DNA from: Rhizobium oryziradicis
Lineage (GTDB): Bacteria > Pseudomonadota > Alphaproteobacteria > Rhizobiales > Rhizobiaceae
DNA length: 64,000 nucleotides
Direction of reading: 5' to 3'
NCBI RefSeq assembly: GCF_001939045.1
Contig: NZ_MKIM01000031.1
Coordinates: forward strand, 1 to 64,000
In this document: piece after piece, positions 26,551-34,647 of the stretch
How positions within the stretch are numbered: position 1 is the first letter of the stretch
Layout of the letters: every line of letters begins with the position of its first letter
The notes under the pieces: model-generated
Seen by the model: the letters and a program-made list of their open reading frames with translations, nothing else
What the model was told of the DNA's origin: nothing
Databases searched by the model: none
Position numbers and translations under genes: made by a program

Positions 26551-29154
26551 ATGACGGTTCATACGAAATACCCGTTCCTACGGGGAAGGACGGGTAACAT
26601 TCTGCGTGCCGGAATGACGCCTGTGGTGAGATTAACATATCACGGTGCAGGTGGTGGGCGCGTGATCGGTCAAAGAGCCATGCGTTGGCTGCGGTGCGGC
26701 ACCATGCTCCGGGGCAGCGCTTTGAGCCTCACCGGTGGCGTGCTCGGCGCAAGACCTGTGTTCGCGCAAAGCGTGAACGCAGTCGGTACCAACACATTCT
26801 CCTCCGCAGAAATGATCGGCTTCTCTCTGGTGATCGGTGCGATTTCCGCAACGCTTTTGTCCACACTCTGGCTGGTGCGCCAACGCAACACCATTGAGGC
26901 GGAAAGCCAGGAAGCACGAACGGCTCTTTCCGAGGCCAACCAGCGCATCTCCCGCTATCAGGCGCTGATTGCCGATAAAAACCGCCGGATCGTCATCTGG
27001 GATGGTGAAGCGGAAAAGCCGGAACAGCTCGGCCATTTGCCGATTGAGACCGGTGCTCCGCAGCAGGAATCCGAGTTTTTGGCGTTTGGCCGCTGGCTCA
27101 AGCCTGTATCGGCTGCCGATCTGGATCAGGCCGTTGAAAAATTGCGGTTCAAGGCGCAAAGCTTTGATCTGATTGTTGAAACCCATCGCGATGAAGTGCT
27201 GGAAGTTCAAGGTCGCGTCTCCGGCGGCCGCGCCTTTGCCCGCTTTGTTGCGCTCAATAATCTGCGCGCCGAACTGGCTGAGCTGAAAATTGAAAAAGCC
27301 CGCCTATCCTCGACCATCGAATCCTTTGAGGGCCTGCTGGAATCCGTTGAGCAGCCCGTTTGGCAGCGCGACAACAATGGCCGGCTGATTTGGGTCAATC
27401 AGGCCTATAGCGATGCCGTGGAAACCTTGACGCCGGACCAAGCCGTGCTTGAGGGGCGTGAAATCCTCAACACCATCACCCGCGAGAAAATTCGCGCCAC
27501 CATGACGCCGATTTCGCCGTTTATCGACACCGTCTCCACGGTGGTGCATGGCAACCGCACGTTCTTTGACGTGGTTGATACCAAAACGCCCAATGGCTCT
27601 TGCGGCATGGCCATCAATGTTTCGCGCGAGGAAGCGCTGCGCGAAGAGTTGAACCGCACCTTGAAAAGCCACGCCGAAACGCTGGATCATCTGGCTACAC
27701 CGGTTGCGATTTTTGACGGCGAGCGGAAATTGCAGTTTTACAATCAGGCGTTCCAACAGCTTTGGGATCTGGATCTTGCTTTCCTGGAATCGCGCCCTGA
27801 CCATAGTGAATTGCTGGACCGGCTGCGCAGCGCTGGCAAATTGCCAGAACAGTTAAGCTGGAAAGCATGGAAAGAAAACACCCTTTCCGTCTATCGCTCG
27901 ATTGATACCCAAACCGTGCTGTGGCACCTGCCTAATGGCCAAACCTTGCGCGTCATTGCCTCTGCTCATCCGCAAGGCGGCGCAACCTGGGTGTTTGAAA
28001 ACCTCACCGAGCAGGTGGATCTGGAAACCCGCTACAACACATTGGTGCAAGTTCAGGGCGAAACCATTGATCACCTGTCTGAGGGTGTCGCCGTCTTTGG
28101 TCCCGATGGCCGTATCCGGCTGTCCAACCCGGCATTCCGGGCGCTGTGGGGCATTACCGAGGCAGAAGCGGCCCCCGGCACCCATATCCGCGGCATTGAA
28201 GCCGCCTGCCTGCCCTCCTATGACAAGCCGGATGGCTGGCGCGCCTTTGGCAAGATGATCACCAGCTTTGAAGATGAGCGCCCTTCCAGCCAAGGCACAA
28301 TTGAGCTTTTGTCGGGCCTGGTGCTGGACTATGGCGTAACACCGCTGCCAAACGCCCAGACGATGCTGACGTTCGTGAACATCACCGACAGCGTGCGAGC
28401 AGAACGCGCGCTTTTGGAAAAGAACGATGCGCTGCGCAAGGCCGATGAGCTGAAGAATGATTTTGTGCAGCATGTGTCCTACGAGCTGCGCTCACCGCTG
28501 ACCAATATCATTGGCTTCACCGATCTTTTGAAAACCTCGGCGATTGGCCCGCTAAATGAGCGGCAGGCGGAATATGTCGATCATATTTCCACCTCGTCTT
28601 CGGTGCTGCTCACCATCGTCAATGACATTCTCGATCTGGCAACGGTGGATGCCGGCATCATGCGGCTGAACTATTCCGAGATTGATCTGACTGATCTGCT
28701 GGACGATGTATCGATGCAGATGACAGACCGCTTGCAAGAAGGTGGCGTGACGCTGGAAATCATGGTGCCGCCGCAGCTGGGCGACATTGTTGCCGACCAG
28801 CAGCGCTTGAAGCAGATCCTGATCAAAATCGTCACCAATGCCGTGAATTTTTCGCGCGAAGGCGAAACGGTGGTGCTGAAATGCTGGCGCGAGGGGGCGG
28901 ATTTCGTGTTTTCCGTCACCGATACCGGCTGCGGTATTCCCGAAGACATGCTGCCATCGGTGTTCAAGCGGTTTTCCTCCAACGCCAAGAGCGGCAAACG
29001 TTCTGGCGCGGGTCTGGGTCTCTCGATTGTTGAAAGCTTCGTGTCCTTGCACAATGGCACGGTTGCCATCAACAGCGTTCCCAATCAGGGCACAACGGTC
29101 GTTTGCCGGATTCCATCTGGCACGATCTCTCATTCGGTTGCCGCTGCAGAATGA
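26551..29154 (+). CDS. divL: DivL, atypical cell-cycle histidine kinase with Tyr in the H-box
   Basis: 867 residues. An N-terminal signal/membrane region (residues ~45-110, helix FSLVIGAISATLLSTLWLV) and a coiled coil are followed by several PAS-like domains and a kinase core. The H-box reads HVSYELRSPLTNIIGF: the phospho-acceptor His is replaced by Tyr644, the hallmark of DivL. The ATPase part is intact (NAVNFSREGE, DTGCGIPEDM, GAGLGLSIVESFVSLHNG). In Caulobacter DivL binds DivK and tunes CckA-CtrA, coupling polarity to replication. The start is uncertain: ATG 26551 has only a distant GGAG, and ATG 26614 is possible. Its stop overlaps tsaE by 4 nt. Confidence 0.93.
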   Translation: MTVHTKYPFLRGRTGNILRAGMTPVVRLTYHGAGGGRVIGQRAMRWLRCGTMLRGSALSLTGGVLGARPVFAQSVNAVGTNTFSSAEMIGFSLVIGAISATLLSTLWLVRQRNTIEAESQEARTALSEANQRISRYQALIADKNRRIVIWDGEAEKPEQLGHLPIETGAPQQESEFLAFGRWLKPVSAADLDQAVEKLRFKAQSFDLIVETHRDEVLEVQGRVSGGRAFARFVALNNLRAELAELKIEKARLSSTIESFEGLLESVEQPVWQRDNNGRLIWVNQAYSDAVETLTPDQAVLEGREILNTITREKIRATMTPISPFIDTVSTVVHGNRTFFDVVDTKTPNGSCGMAINVSREEALREELNRTLKSHAETLDHLATPVAIFDGERKLQFYNQAFQQLWDLDLAFLESRPDHSELLDRLRSAGKLPEQLSWKAWKENTLSVYRSIDTQTVLWHLPNGQTLRVIASAHPQGGATWVFENLTEQVDLETRYNTLVQVQGETIDHLSEGVAVFGPDGRIRLSNPAFRALWGITEAEAAPGTHIRGIEAACLPSYDKPDGWRAFGKMITSFEDERPSSQGTIELLSGLVLDYGVTPLPNAQTMLTFVNITDSVRAERALLEKNDALRKADELKNDFVQHVSYELRSPLTNIIGFTDLLKTSAIGPLNERQAEYVDHISTSSSVLLTIVNDILDLATVDAGIMRLNYSEIDLTDLLDDVSMQMTDRLQEGGVTLEIMVPPQLGDIVADQQRLKQILIKIVTNAVNFSREGETVVLKCWREGADFVFSVTDTGCGIPEDMLPSVFKRFSSNAKSGKRSGAGLGLSIVESFVSLHNGTVAINSVPNQGTTVVCRIPSGTISHSVAAAE

Positions 29155-30659
29155 CAACGGCACCGTCCTTGATCACTCTGAACCTTGCCGATGAAGCCGC
29201 AACCAAGCAGCTCGGACAGGATTTGGCGCTGGCGGTAAAGCCCGGTGATTGTCTCGCTCTCCATGGCGATCTTGGGGCTGGAAAATCCACCTTGGCGCGG
29301 GCCTTGTTACGCGCGCTTGCGGAGGATGAAGGCCTCGAAGTGCCAAGCCCAACGTTTACATTGGTGCAGAGCTATGATCTGCGCATACCGGCCTCGCATT
29401 TCGATCTTTACCGCTTGGGTGACGCTTCTGAATTGGACGAGCTTGGCTTTGACGAAGCGCTGGAAAGCGGCATTTGCCTCGTGGAATGGCCAGAGCGCGC
29501 GCAAGATCGTCTGCCGAAAGACACGATTTCCATTGCCTACAGCTTTTCCGCGGATGGTGGACGGACACTGACCATCACCGGGCTTGAATCGAAACTGAGC
29601 CGGATTCAGCGCAGCCTGAACATTCGCAATTTCCTCGACACCAATGGATTATCGGAGGCGATCCGCCTGCATCTGGCCGGTGATGCCTCCATGCGCGCCT
29701 ATGAAACCATAGCTGTGCCGGGCCGCCCACCGATGATCTTGATGGATGCCGCTAAACGTCCCAACGGGCCACCAATCCGCGATGGCAAGCCCTATTCGCA
29801 AATTGTGCATCTGGCAGAAGATGTTTACCCGTTTGTGGCCATAGGCGAGATGTTGAAAACCAAGGGCCTTGCGGCACCGGCGATTTTTGAGCGCGACCTC
29901 GATCAGGGTATTTTGCTGATTGAAGACATGGGCCGCGATGGCGTGCTGGATGAGAGCGGCCAACCGATTGCCGAGCGCTATCAGGCTGCCGTTTCCTGCC
30001 TTGCCCATATCCACACGCTCGACATTCCACGCGAGATCAGCGTGACCGAGCGCTACATTCACCGCATTCCTGATTTTGATCGGGTGGCGATGAAGATGGA
30101 AGCGGAATTGCTGATTGATTGGCATATTCCATGGAAGCTCGGGCGTGAGGCGACAGCGGAAGAGCGGGCAGACTATCTCAGCATCTGGGACGGGCTGATT
30201 GACCAGCTCAAAACCGCAGAAACATCCTTGGTGCTGCGCGATTTTCATTCGCCCAATATTATCTGGCGGGGTGACAAAACCGGCGTTGATCGCGTTGGGT
30301 TGATCGATTTTCAGGATGCGATGATTGGGCCTGCGGCCTATGATCTGGCCTCGCTTGCTCAGGACGCGCGCGTTACCATTGAGCGTCCGCTGATGGACGC
30401 ATTGATGGAGCGCTATATATCCGATCGCCATACCCATGGTGATTTTGATGAAGCCCGCTTCCGGCGCGATTTCGCCATTATGGCCGCCCAGCGCAATTGC
30501 AAGCTGGCGGGCCTGTGGTTCCGGCTGCTGAAACGCGATGGCAAACCGGGCTATATGCGGCATATGCCACGCACGCTGACCTATCTTTCCATAGCTTTCG
30601 AACATCCAGCCCTTGCAACGCTCAGGGATTGGTGTGCAAAACTCGGTCTGTTGCATTAG
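29151..30659 (+). CDS. tsaE: Fusion of TsaE (tRNA t6A ATPase) and an AmgK-like sugar phosphotransferase
   Basis: 502 residues in two parts. Residues ~1-150 are TsaE, with Walker A HGDLGAGKSTLARALLRAL and the family motifs SPTFTLVQSYD and DLYRL; TsaE is the ATPase of the complex that makes t6A37 in tRNAs. Residues ~160-502 are an aminoglycoside-phosphotransferase-fold kinase with LVLRDFHSPNIIW and GLIDFQDAMIGPAAYDLASL, resembling AmgK, which phosphorylates MurNAc/GlcNAc at C1. Most bacteria have the two as separate proteins; this fusion is common in alphaproteobacteria. The MurU-like gene next door supports the sugar-kinase role. It starts by ATGA overlap with divL. Confidence 0.92.
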   Translation: MTTAPSLITLNLADEAATKQLGQDLALAVKPGDCLALHGDLGAGKSTLARALLRALAEDEGLEVPSPTFTLVQSYDLRIPASHFDLYRLGDASELDELGFDEALESGICLVEWPERAQDRLPKDTISIAYSFSADGGRTLTITGLESKLSRIQRSLNIRNFLDTNGLSEAIRLHLAGDASMRAYETIAVPGRPPMILMDAAKRPNGPPIRDGKPYSQIVHLAEDVYPFVAIGEMLKTKGLAAPAIFERDLDQGILLIEDMGRDGVLDESGQPIAERYQAAVSCLAHIHTLDIPREISVTERYIHRIPDFDRVAMKMEAELLIDWHIPWKLGREATAEERADYLSIWDGLIDQLKTAETSLVLRDFHSPNIIWRGDKTGVDRVGLIDFQDAMIGPAAYDLASLAQDARVTIERPLMDALMERYISDRHTHGDFDEARFRRDFAIMAAQRNCKLAGLWFRLLKRDGKPGYMRHMPRTLTYLSIAFEHPALATLRDWCAKLGLLH

Positions 30660-30707
30660 AGTTTCATAGGGAAAAGTGGAATCCGGTTTTCCCTAAAATC
30701 CAAACTC
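30659..30707. repeat. Palindromic intergenic repeat, family A
   Basis: Terminal GAGTTT / AAACTC encloses AGGGAAAAGTGG-AAT-CCGGTTTTCCCT (30668-30694), a nearly perfect 12-bp stem. It begins at the last base of the tsaE stop codon and sits 29 nt before murU. Confidence 0.8.
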
Positions 30708-30735
30708 AAACAAAAAAACAGATTAGGGCTCCGTG

Positions 30736-31464
30736 ATGATCCATCAAGCCATGGTGCTGGCCGCAGGGCTTGGCACGCGCATGCGTCCCGTTACCAATTC
30801 CATACCCAAGCCACTGGTGAAGGTTGCCGGTAAGACATTGCTGGATTACGCGCTTGATCATTTGCAACAGGCCGGGGTGGAAACGGCGGTGGTGAATGTC
30901 CATCACTTTGCTGATCAGATGCTGACGCATATCGCCCAGCGCCACGATTTGAGAATCTTGATCTCTGACGAACAGGAACGGTTGCTCAACAACGGCGGCG
31001 GGCTGGTTCAAGGTATCAAGCTGATGCCACCAGGCCCGCTTCTGGTGATGAATGCCGATCTGTTCTGGATCGGCGAGCAGGCAGGCCAACCAACCAATCT
31101 TCAACGTCTTGCGCAGTTTTTTGATCCTGAGCGCATGGATATGGCCATGCTCTGTGTGAAGCTTCAAAACACCACAGGACACAATGGCAAAAACGACTTT
31201 AACCTCGCGCCCGATGGACGTTTGAGCCGCTATCAAGAGAATGATCCCAACCCCTTTGTTTATTGCGGCGCACTGGCCATGCACTCTTCCCTATTGGATG
31301 ATGCGCCAGAAGACCCCTTCAACATCAATATCTATTTTGACCGCGCCATTGCCAAGGGCCGTCTCTATGGGCTTGAGCTGCAAGGCCATTGGGTGACCGT
31401 GGGCACGCCAGAGGCCATTGGCGAGGCGGAAGTGGTGATGCAACAGCATCAGCAAGGTGCCTGA
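30736..31464 (+). CDS. murU: MurU-like nucleotidyltransferase (MurNAc-1-phosphate uridylyltransferase)
   Basis: 242 residues. The nucleotidyltransferase signature LAAGLGTRMRPVTNSIPKPL is near the N-terminus, with the divalent-metal aspartate in VMNADLFW. Family members join a nucleotide to a sugar-1-phosphate. In Pseudomonas AmgK and MurU together bypass de novo synthesis of UDP-MurNAc by recycling wall sugars. The adjacency to an AmgK-like domain makes this assignment more likely than glucose- or mannose-1-phosphate activity, though those remain possible. ATG 30736 is preferred over the overlapping GTG 30733. Confidence 0.85.
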   Translation: MIHQAMVLAAGLGTRMRPVTNSIPKPLVKVAGKTLLDYALDHLQQAGVETAVVNVHHFADQMLTHIAQRHDLRILISDEQERLLNNGGGLVQGIKLMPPGPLLVMNADLFWIGEQAGQPTNLQRLAQFFDPERMDMAMLCVKLQNTTGHNGKNDFNLAPDGRLSRYQENDPNPFVYCGALAMHSSLLDDAPEDPFNINIYFDRAIAKGRLYGLELQGHWVTVGTPEAIGEAEVVMQQHQQGA

Positions 31465-31467
31465 TAG

Positions 31468-34400
31468 ATGAGCCACCCCCGCATTCTCACCATTCCCGCT
31501 TCAAAGCCGTTTTTGCGACTGATCGCGCAATCGCTCTGCGATGGACGCCTCGTGCCGGGGTTTACGCATAATCCAGACGATCCGCTGTCGCTGTCCAATG
31601 TCACCATTTTGGTGCCCACCCAGCGCTCTGCCCGTGTGCTGCGGGCGGAATTTGTTGAGGTTTTAGGGGGCAGAGCTGCGATTTTGCCGATCATCAAACC
31701 GCTGGGCGAGGCAGAAGAGGACGCCAGCTATTTTGATGTCGACACCCCTGCTCTCTTGGCGCTTAACCCGCCGATCAGCAACACGGTGCGGCTGTTGGAA
31801 CTGGCACAGCTGATTTTGCTCTGGCGCAACAAGCTGCCGGATATTGTGCTGAGCATTCACGCAGAAACACCGCTGGTGGCCCCGGCCAGCCCCGCCGATG
31901 CGGTGTGGCTGGCGCGTGCCCTGGTGCAGCTGATTGATTCGGTGGAAACAGAAGAGCGTGATTGGGCTGATCTCGATAAGTTAGATGCCCGCGATTTTGC
32001 TTCCTGGTGGCAATTGACGCTGGAGTTTTTGCTGATCGCCAGTGCCTATTGGCCCGCCCGTCTGGAGGAGTTGCGACGCTCGTCGCCGGTTTTGCACCGC
32101 AACAGCCTGCTCAAAGCCGAGCGCGCAAGGCTTGCGGCAAACCCGCCCCCCGGCCCGGTGATTGTAGCGGGCTCCACCGGCTCCATTCCGGCAGCGTCCG
32201 AGCTGGTGGCCACCGTCTCACGTCTGCCGCAAGGGGTTATCGTTTTGCCGGGGCTGGATAAAACCATGCCCGACCAACAATGGGCCGTGATCGGCGGCGA
32301 ACAGCCCGCTGGCATGCCGCCAGAGCCTACCGCCCGCGCCCATCCGCAATATGGTCTGCACCGTCTGCTGGGTAAGCTTGGCATTGCCCGCGACGAGGTG
32401 GCGGTGCTGACAGCCGCAGAGCCGGATTTGGCGGATCGCGCTGAGATTCTATCCCGCGCCCTGTCACCCGCCAAAGCCACCGATGGCTGGACAGCCTGGC
32501 GCGAAAGCTTTGGCGATGCCCGTTTCAAAGCAGCCTTTGCTGATGTGGCCCTGATTGAAGCCGCCAATGAGCGCGAAGAAGCAATTGCCATTGCGGTGGC
32601 GCTGCGGCTGGCGCTGGAGCAGCCGGGCTTGGATGGCGGTGAAAGCCGCGCCGCTCTGATCACGCCGGATCGAAACCTTGCCCGCCGCGTGGCATCTGAG
32701 CTGGCCCGTTTCGGCATTATTGCAGATGATTCGGCCGGAACGCCGTTTTCATCGACCCCGCAGGGCACCTTAACCGCCCTTGTGCTGGAAGCCATATTGC
32801 GCCCCGGCGATCCGGTCTCGATTGTTTCGCTGCTCAAGCACCCGCTTGCCTGTTTTGGCCAAGACGATGAAGGCTTGCAAGAGGCCGCAGACGCGCTGGA
32901 AGTGATTGCGCTTCGCGGCGGCAAAGGCCCCGTGGATATTGCCGATCTGGCCAATCTGTTTGATCGGCAGTTGGTGGAGCAATTCGATGACCGTCACCCG
33001 CCCTCGTGGCGGCGCACTGTGAGTGATGACGCCAAAGCGCGCGCCCGCGCCTTGGCCGTGGCCATTGCCGAGGCTGTGGAGCCCTTGGCGGGGCATGTGG
33101 TGTCCAAACCGGATGGGCGCTCCTTCACCACGCGCCTGTCTTTAAAAGAATGGGCAGAGCGCACAGGCCGGGTGCTGGAGGCCGTGGCAAAGCGCAAAAA
33201 CGGCGATCTCGCCCCCCTGTGGGCCGATGAAGCTGGGGCAGTTCTGGTTCGGCTGCTCAGCGAAATTATGGAAACCGATGGTGAGCTATTGGCTGATGGC
33301 TCGCAATGGATTGATATTCTGACCGCTTTGACGGCATCCGAGTCAGTCAAGCCCAAGGCGTTGCGCCATCCGCGTGTGTTTATTTTCGGGGCGCTTGAAG
33401 CGCGTCTGCAAAGCGTGGACACCATGGTTTTGGGTGGCTTGAACGAGGGATCATGGCCCGGCACCACCACCAACAATCCATTTTTATCGCGCACCATGAA
33501 AACAGAAATGGGGCTTGAGCCGCCGGAGCGGCAAATTGGCCAGCTGGCCCATGACTTTGAAATGGCCAATGGCACAAGGCAGATGATTTATAGTCGCGCC
33601 CTGCGTCAAGGCTCTGCCCCCACCGTTGCCTCGCGCTGGCTACAACGCCTGATGGCTTTGGCCGGCAAGGATTTTGCGGCTGCGATGAAAGAACGCGGCG
33701 AGCGCTATCGCCACTTTGCCGATCTGCTCGATCAAGGCGGTGATCAGGCCCCCGCCCAGCGCCCCGGCCCCAAACCACCGGAGGATTTGCACCCGAAAAC
33801 CTATTCTTTCAGCGAGGTTGGGCGGTTGAGGCGTGATCCCTACTCTATCTATGCACGGCGAATTTTGAAACTCGATCCAGTCGATCCCTTCAACAGCGAT
33901 CCGGGCGCGTCGGAGCGCGGCACGCTCTATCACGCCATTGTCGAGCGATTTATCTCAACAATGCCAGAAAAGCTGGGACCGGATGCGGAAGTTTTGATGC
34001 AGCAAATCACCGATGAGCTGTTTGATGCCGAGAACCTGCCTGCCCATATTGATGTGGTGTGGCGCAAGCGCTTTGGCGATGTTGGCCGCGCCTTTATTGA
34101 GTGGCAGCGCCAGCGCGATCCGGCCAAGATGGTGACAGAAGCGCGCGCGGGCGTTGATCTCGATGGCATCAATATCCGGCTAACAGGTATTGCCGACCGC
34201 ATTGATATTCGCGCAAGCCACGCCGATATTATTGATTATAAAACCGGCTCAAACCCCAGCACATCGCAGGCGCGGTCCTTGCTCGATCCGCAATTGGCGC
34301 TGGAAGCAGCAGCTTTGAAAATGGGAGCTTTCAAAGATGTTGGAAGACTGACACCGGAAAACCTCACCTATGTGCGGCTTCGCCCCGGCGGGCGATTTAA

Positions 34401-34647
34401 GGCCGAAATGGTCAATAATGAGCTGACCGGCAAGGGCGACAAGGCCAAATCGGCGCTCGATCTGGCCGCAGAATCCATTGAGCAGCTCACCCGGTTTGTC
34501 ACGCTTTTGCAATCGGGTGATCGCGGCTATGTCTCGCGCCTCATGCCAGCGCAGATGAATGATTACAGCGGCGATTACGATCATTTGGCCAGAGTCGCCG
34601 AATGGTCGACCGCAGAAAGCACAGAGGAGAGCGCCAGCGATGAATGA
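31468..34647 (+). CDS. addB: Double-strand break repair protein AddB
   Basis: 1059 residues, the alphaproteobacterial form. AddB pairs with AddA to process DNA ends and load RecA, doing the job of RecBCD. The N-terminal half is a degenerate helicase (VPTQRSARVLRAEF, AGSTGSIPAASELVA). VLGGLNEGSWPGTT lies near residue 660. The C-terminus has a PD-(D/E)XK nuclease, with RGTLYHAIVERF, GIADRIDI and DIIDYKTGS. It follows murU by 3 nt and overlaps addA by 8 nt. Confidence 0.95.
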   Translation: MSHPRILTIPASKPFLRLIAQSLCDGRLVPGFTHNPDDPLSLSNVTILVPTQRSARVLRAEFVEVLGGRAAILPIIKPLGEAEEDASYFDVDTPALLALNPPISNTVRLLELAQLILLWRNKLPDIVLSIHAETPLVAPASPADAVWLARALVQLIDSVETEERDWADLDKLDARDFASWWQLTLEFLLIASAYWPARLEELRRSSPVLHRNSLLKAERARLAANPPPGPVIVAGSTGSIPAASELVATVSRLPQGVIVLPGLDKTMPDQQWAVIGGEQPAGMPPEPTARAHPQYGLHRLLGKLGIARDEVAVLTAAEPDLADRAEILSRALSPAKATDGWTAWRESFGDARFKAAFADVALIEAANEREEAIAIAVALRLALEQPGLDGGESRAALITPDRNLARRVASELARFGIIADDSAGTPFSSTPQGTLTALVLEAILRPGDPVSIVSLLKHPLACFGQDDEGLQEAADALEVIALRGGKGPVDIADLANLFDRQLVEQFDDRHPPSWRRTVSDDAKARARALAVAIAEAVEPLAGHVVSKPDGRSFTTRLSLKEWAERTGRVLEAVAKRKNGDLAPLWADEAGAVLVRLLSEIMETDGELLADGSQWIDILTALTASESVKPKALRHPRVFIFGALEARLQSVDTMVLGGLNEGSWPGTTTNNPFLSRTMKTEMGLEPPERQIGQLAHDFEMANGTRQMIYSRALRQGSAPTVASRWLQRLMALAGKDFAAAMKERGERYRHFADLLDQGGDQAPAQRPGPKPPEDLHPKTYSFSEVGRLRRDPYSIYARRILKLDPVDPFNSDPGASERGTLYHAIVERFISTMPEKLGPDAEVLMQQITDELFDAENLPAHIDVVWRKRFGDVGRAFIEWQRQRDPAKMVTEARAGVDLDGINIRLTGIADRIDIRASHADIIDYKTGSNPSTSQARSLLDPQLALEAAALKMGAFKDVGRLTPENLTYVRLRPGGRFKAEMVNNELTGKGDKAKSALDLAAESIEQLTRFVTLLQSGDRGYVSRLMPAQMNDYSGDYDHLARVAEWSTAESTEESASDE

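Noticed and set aside
26363-26554. 63-codon frame whose stop overlaps the divL start by 4 nt (ATGA)
   Set aside because: The only upstream start is a GTG without ribosome site, and internal ATGs are also poorly placed. The overlap is probably chance.
29103-29150. Longer start for the TsaE fusion
   Set aside because: It would lie in the divL coding end; ATG 29151 gives the usual TsaE N-terminus and a 4-nt coupling overlap.
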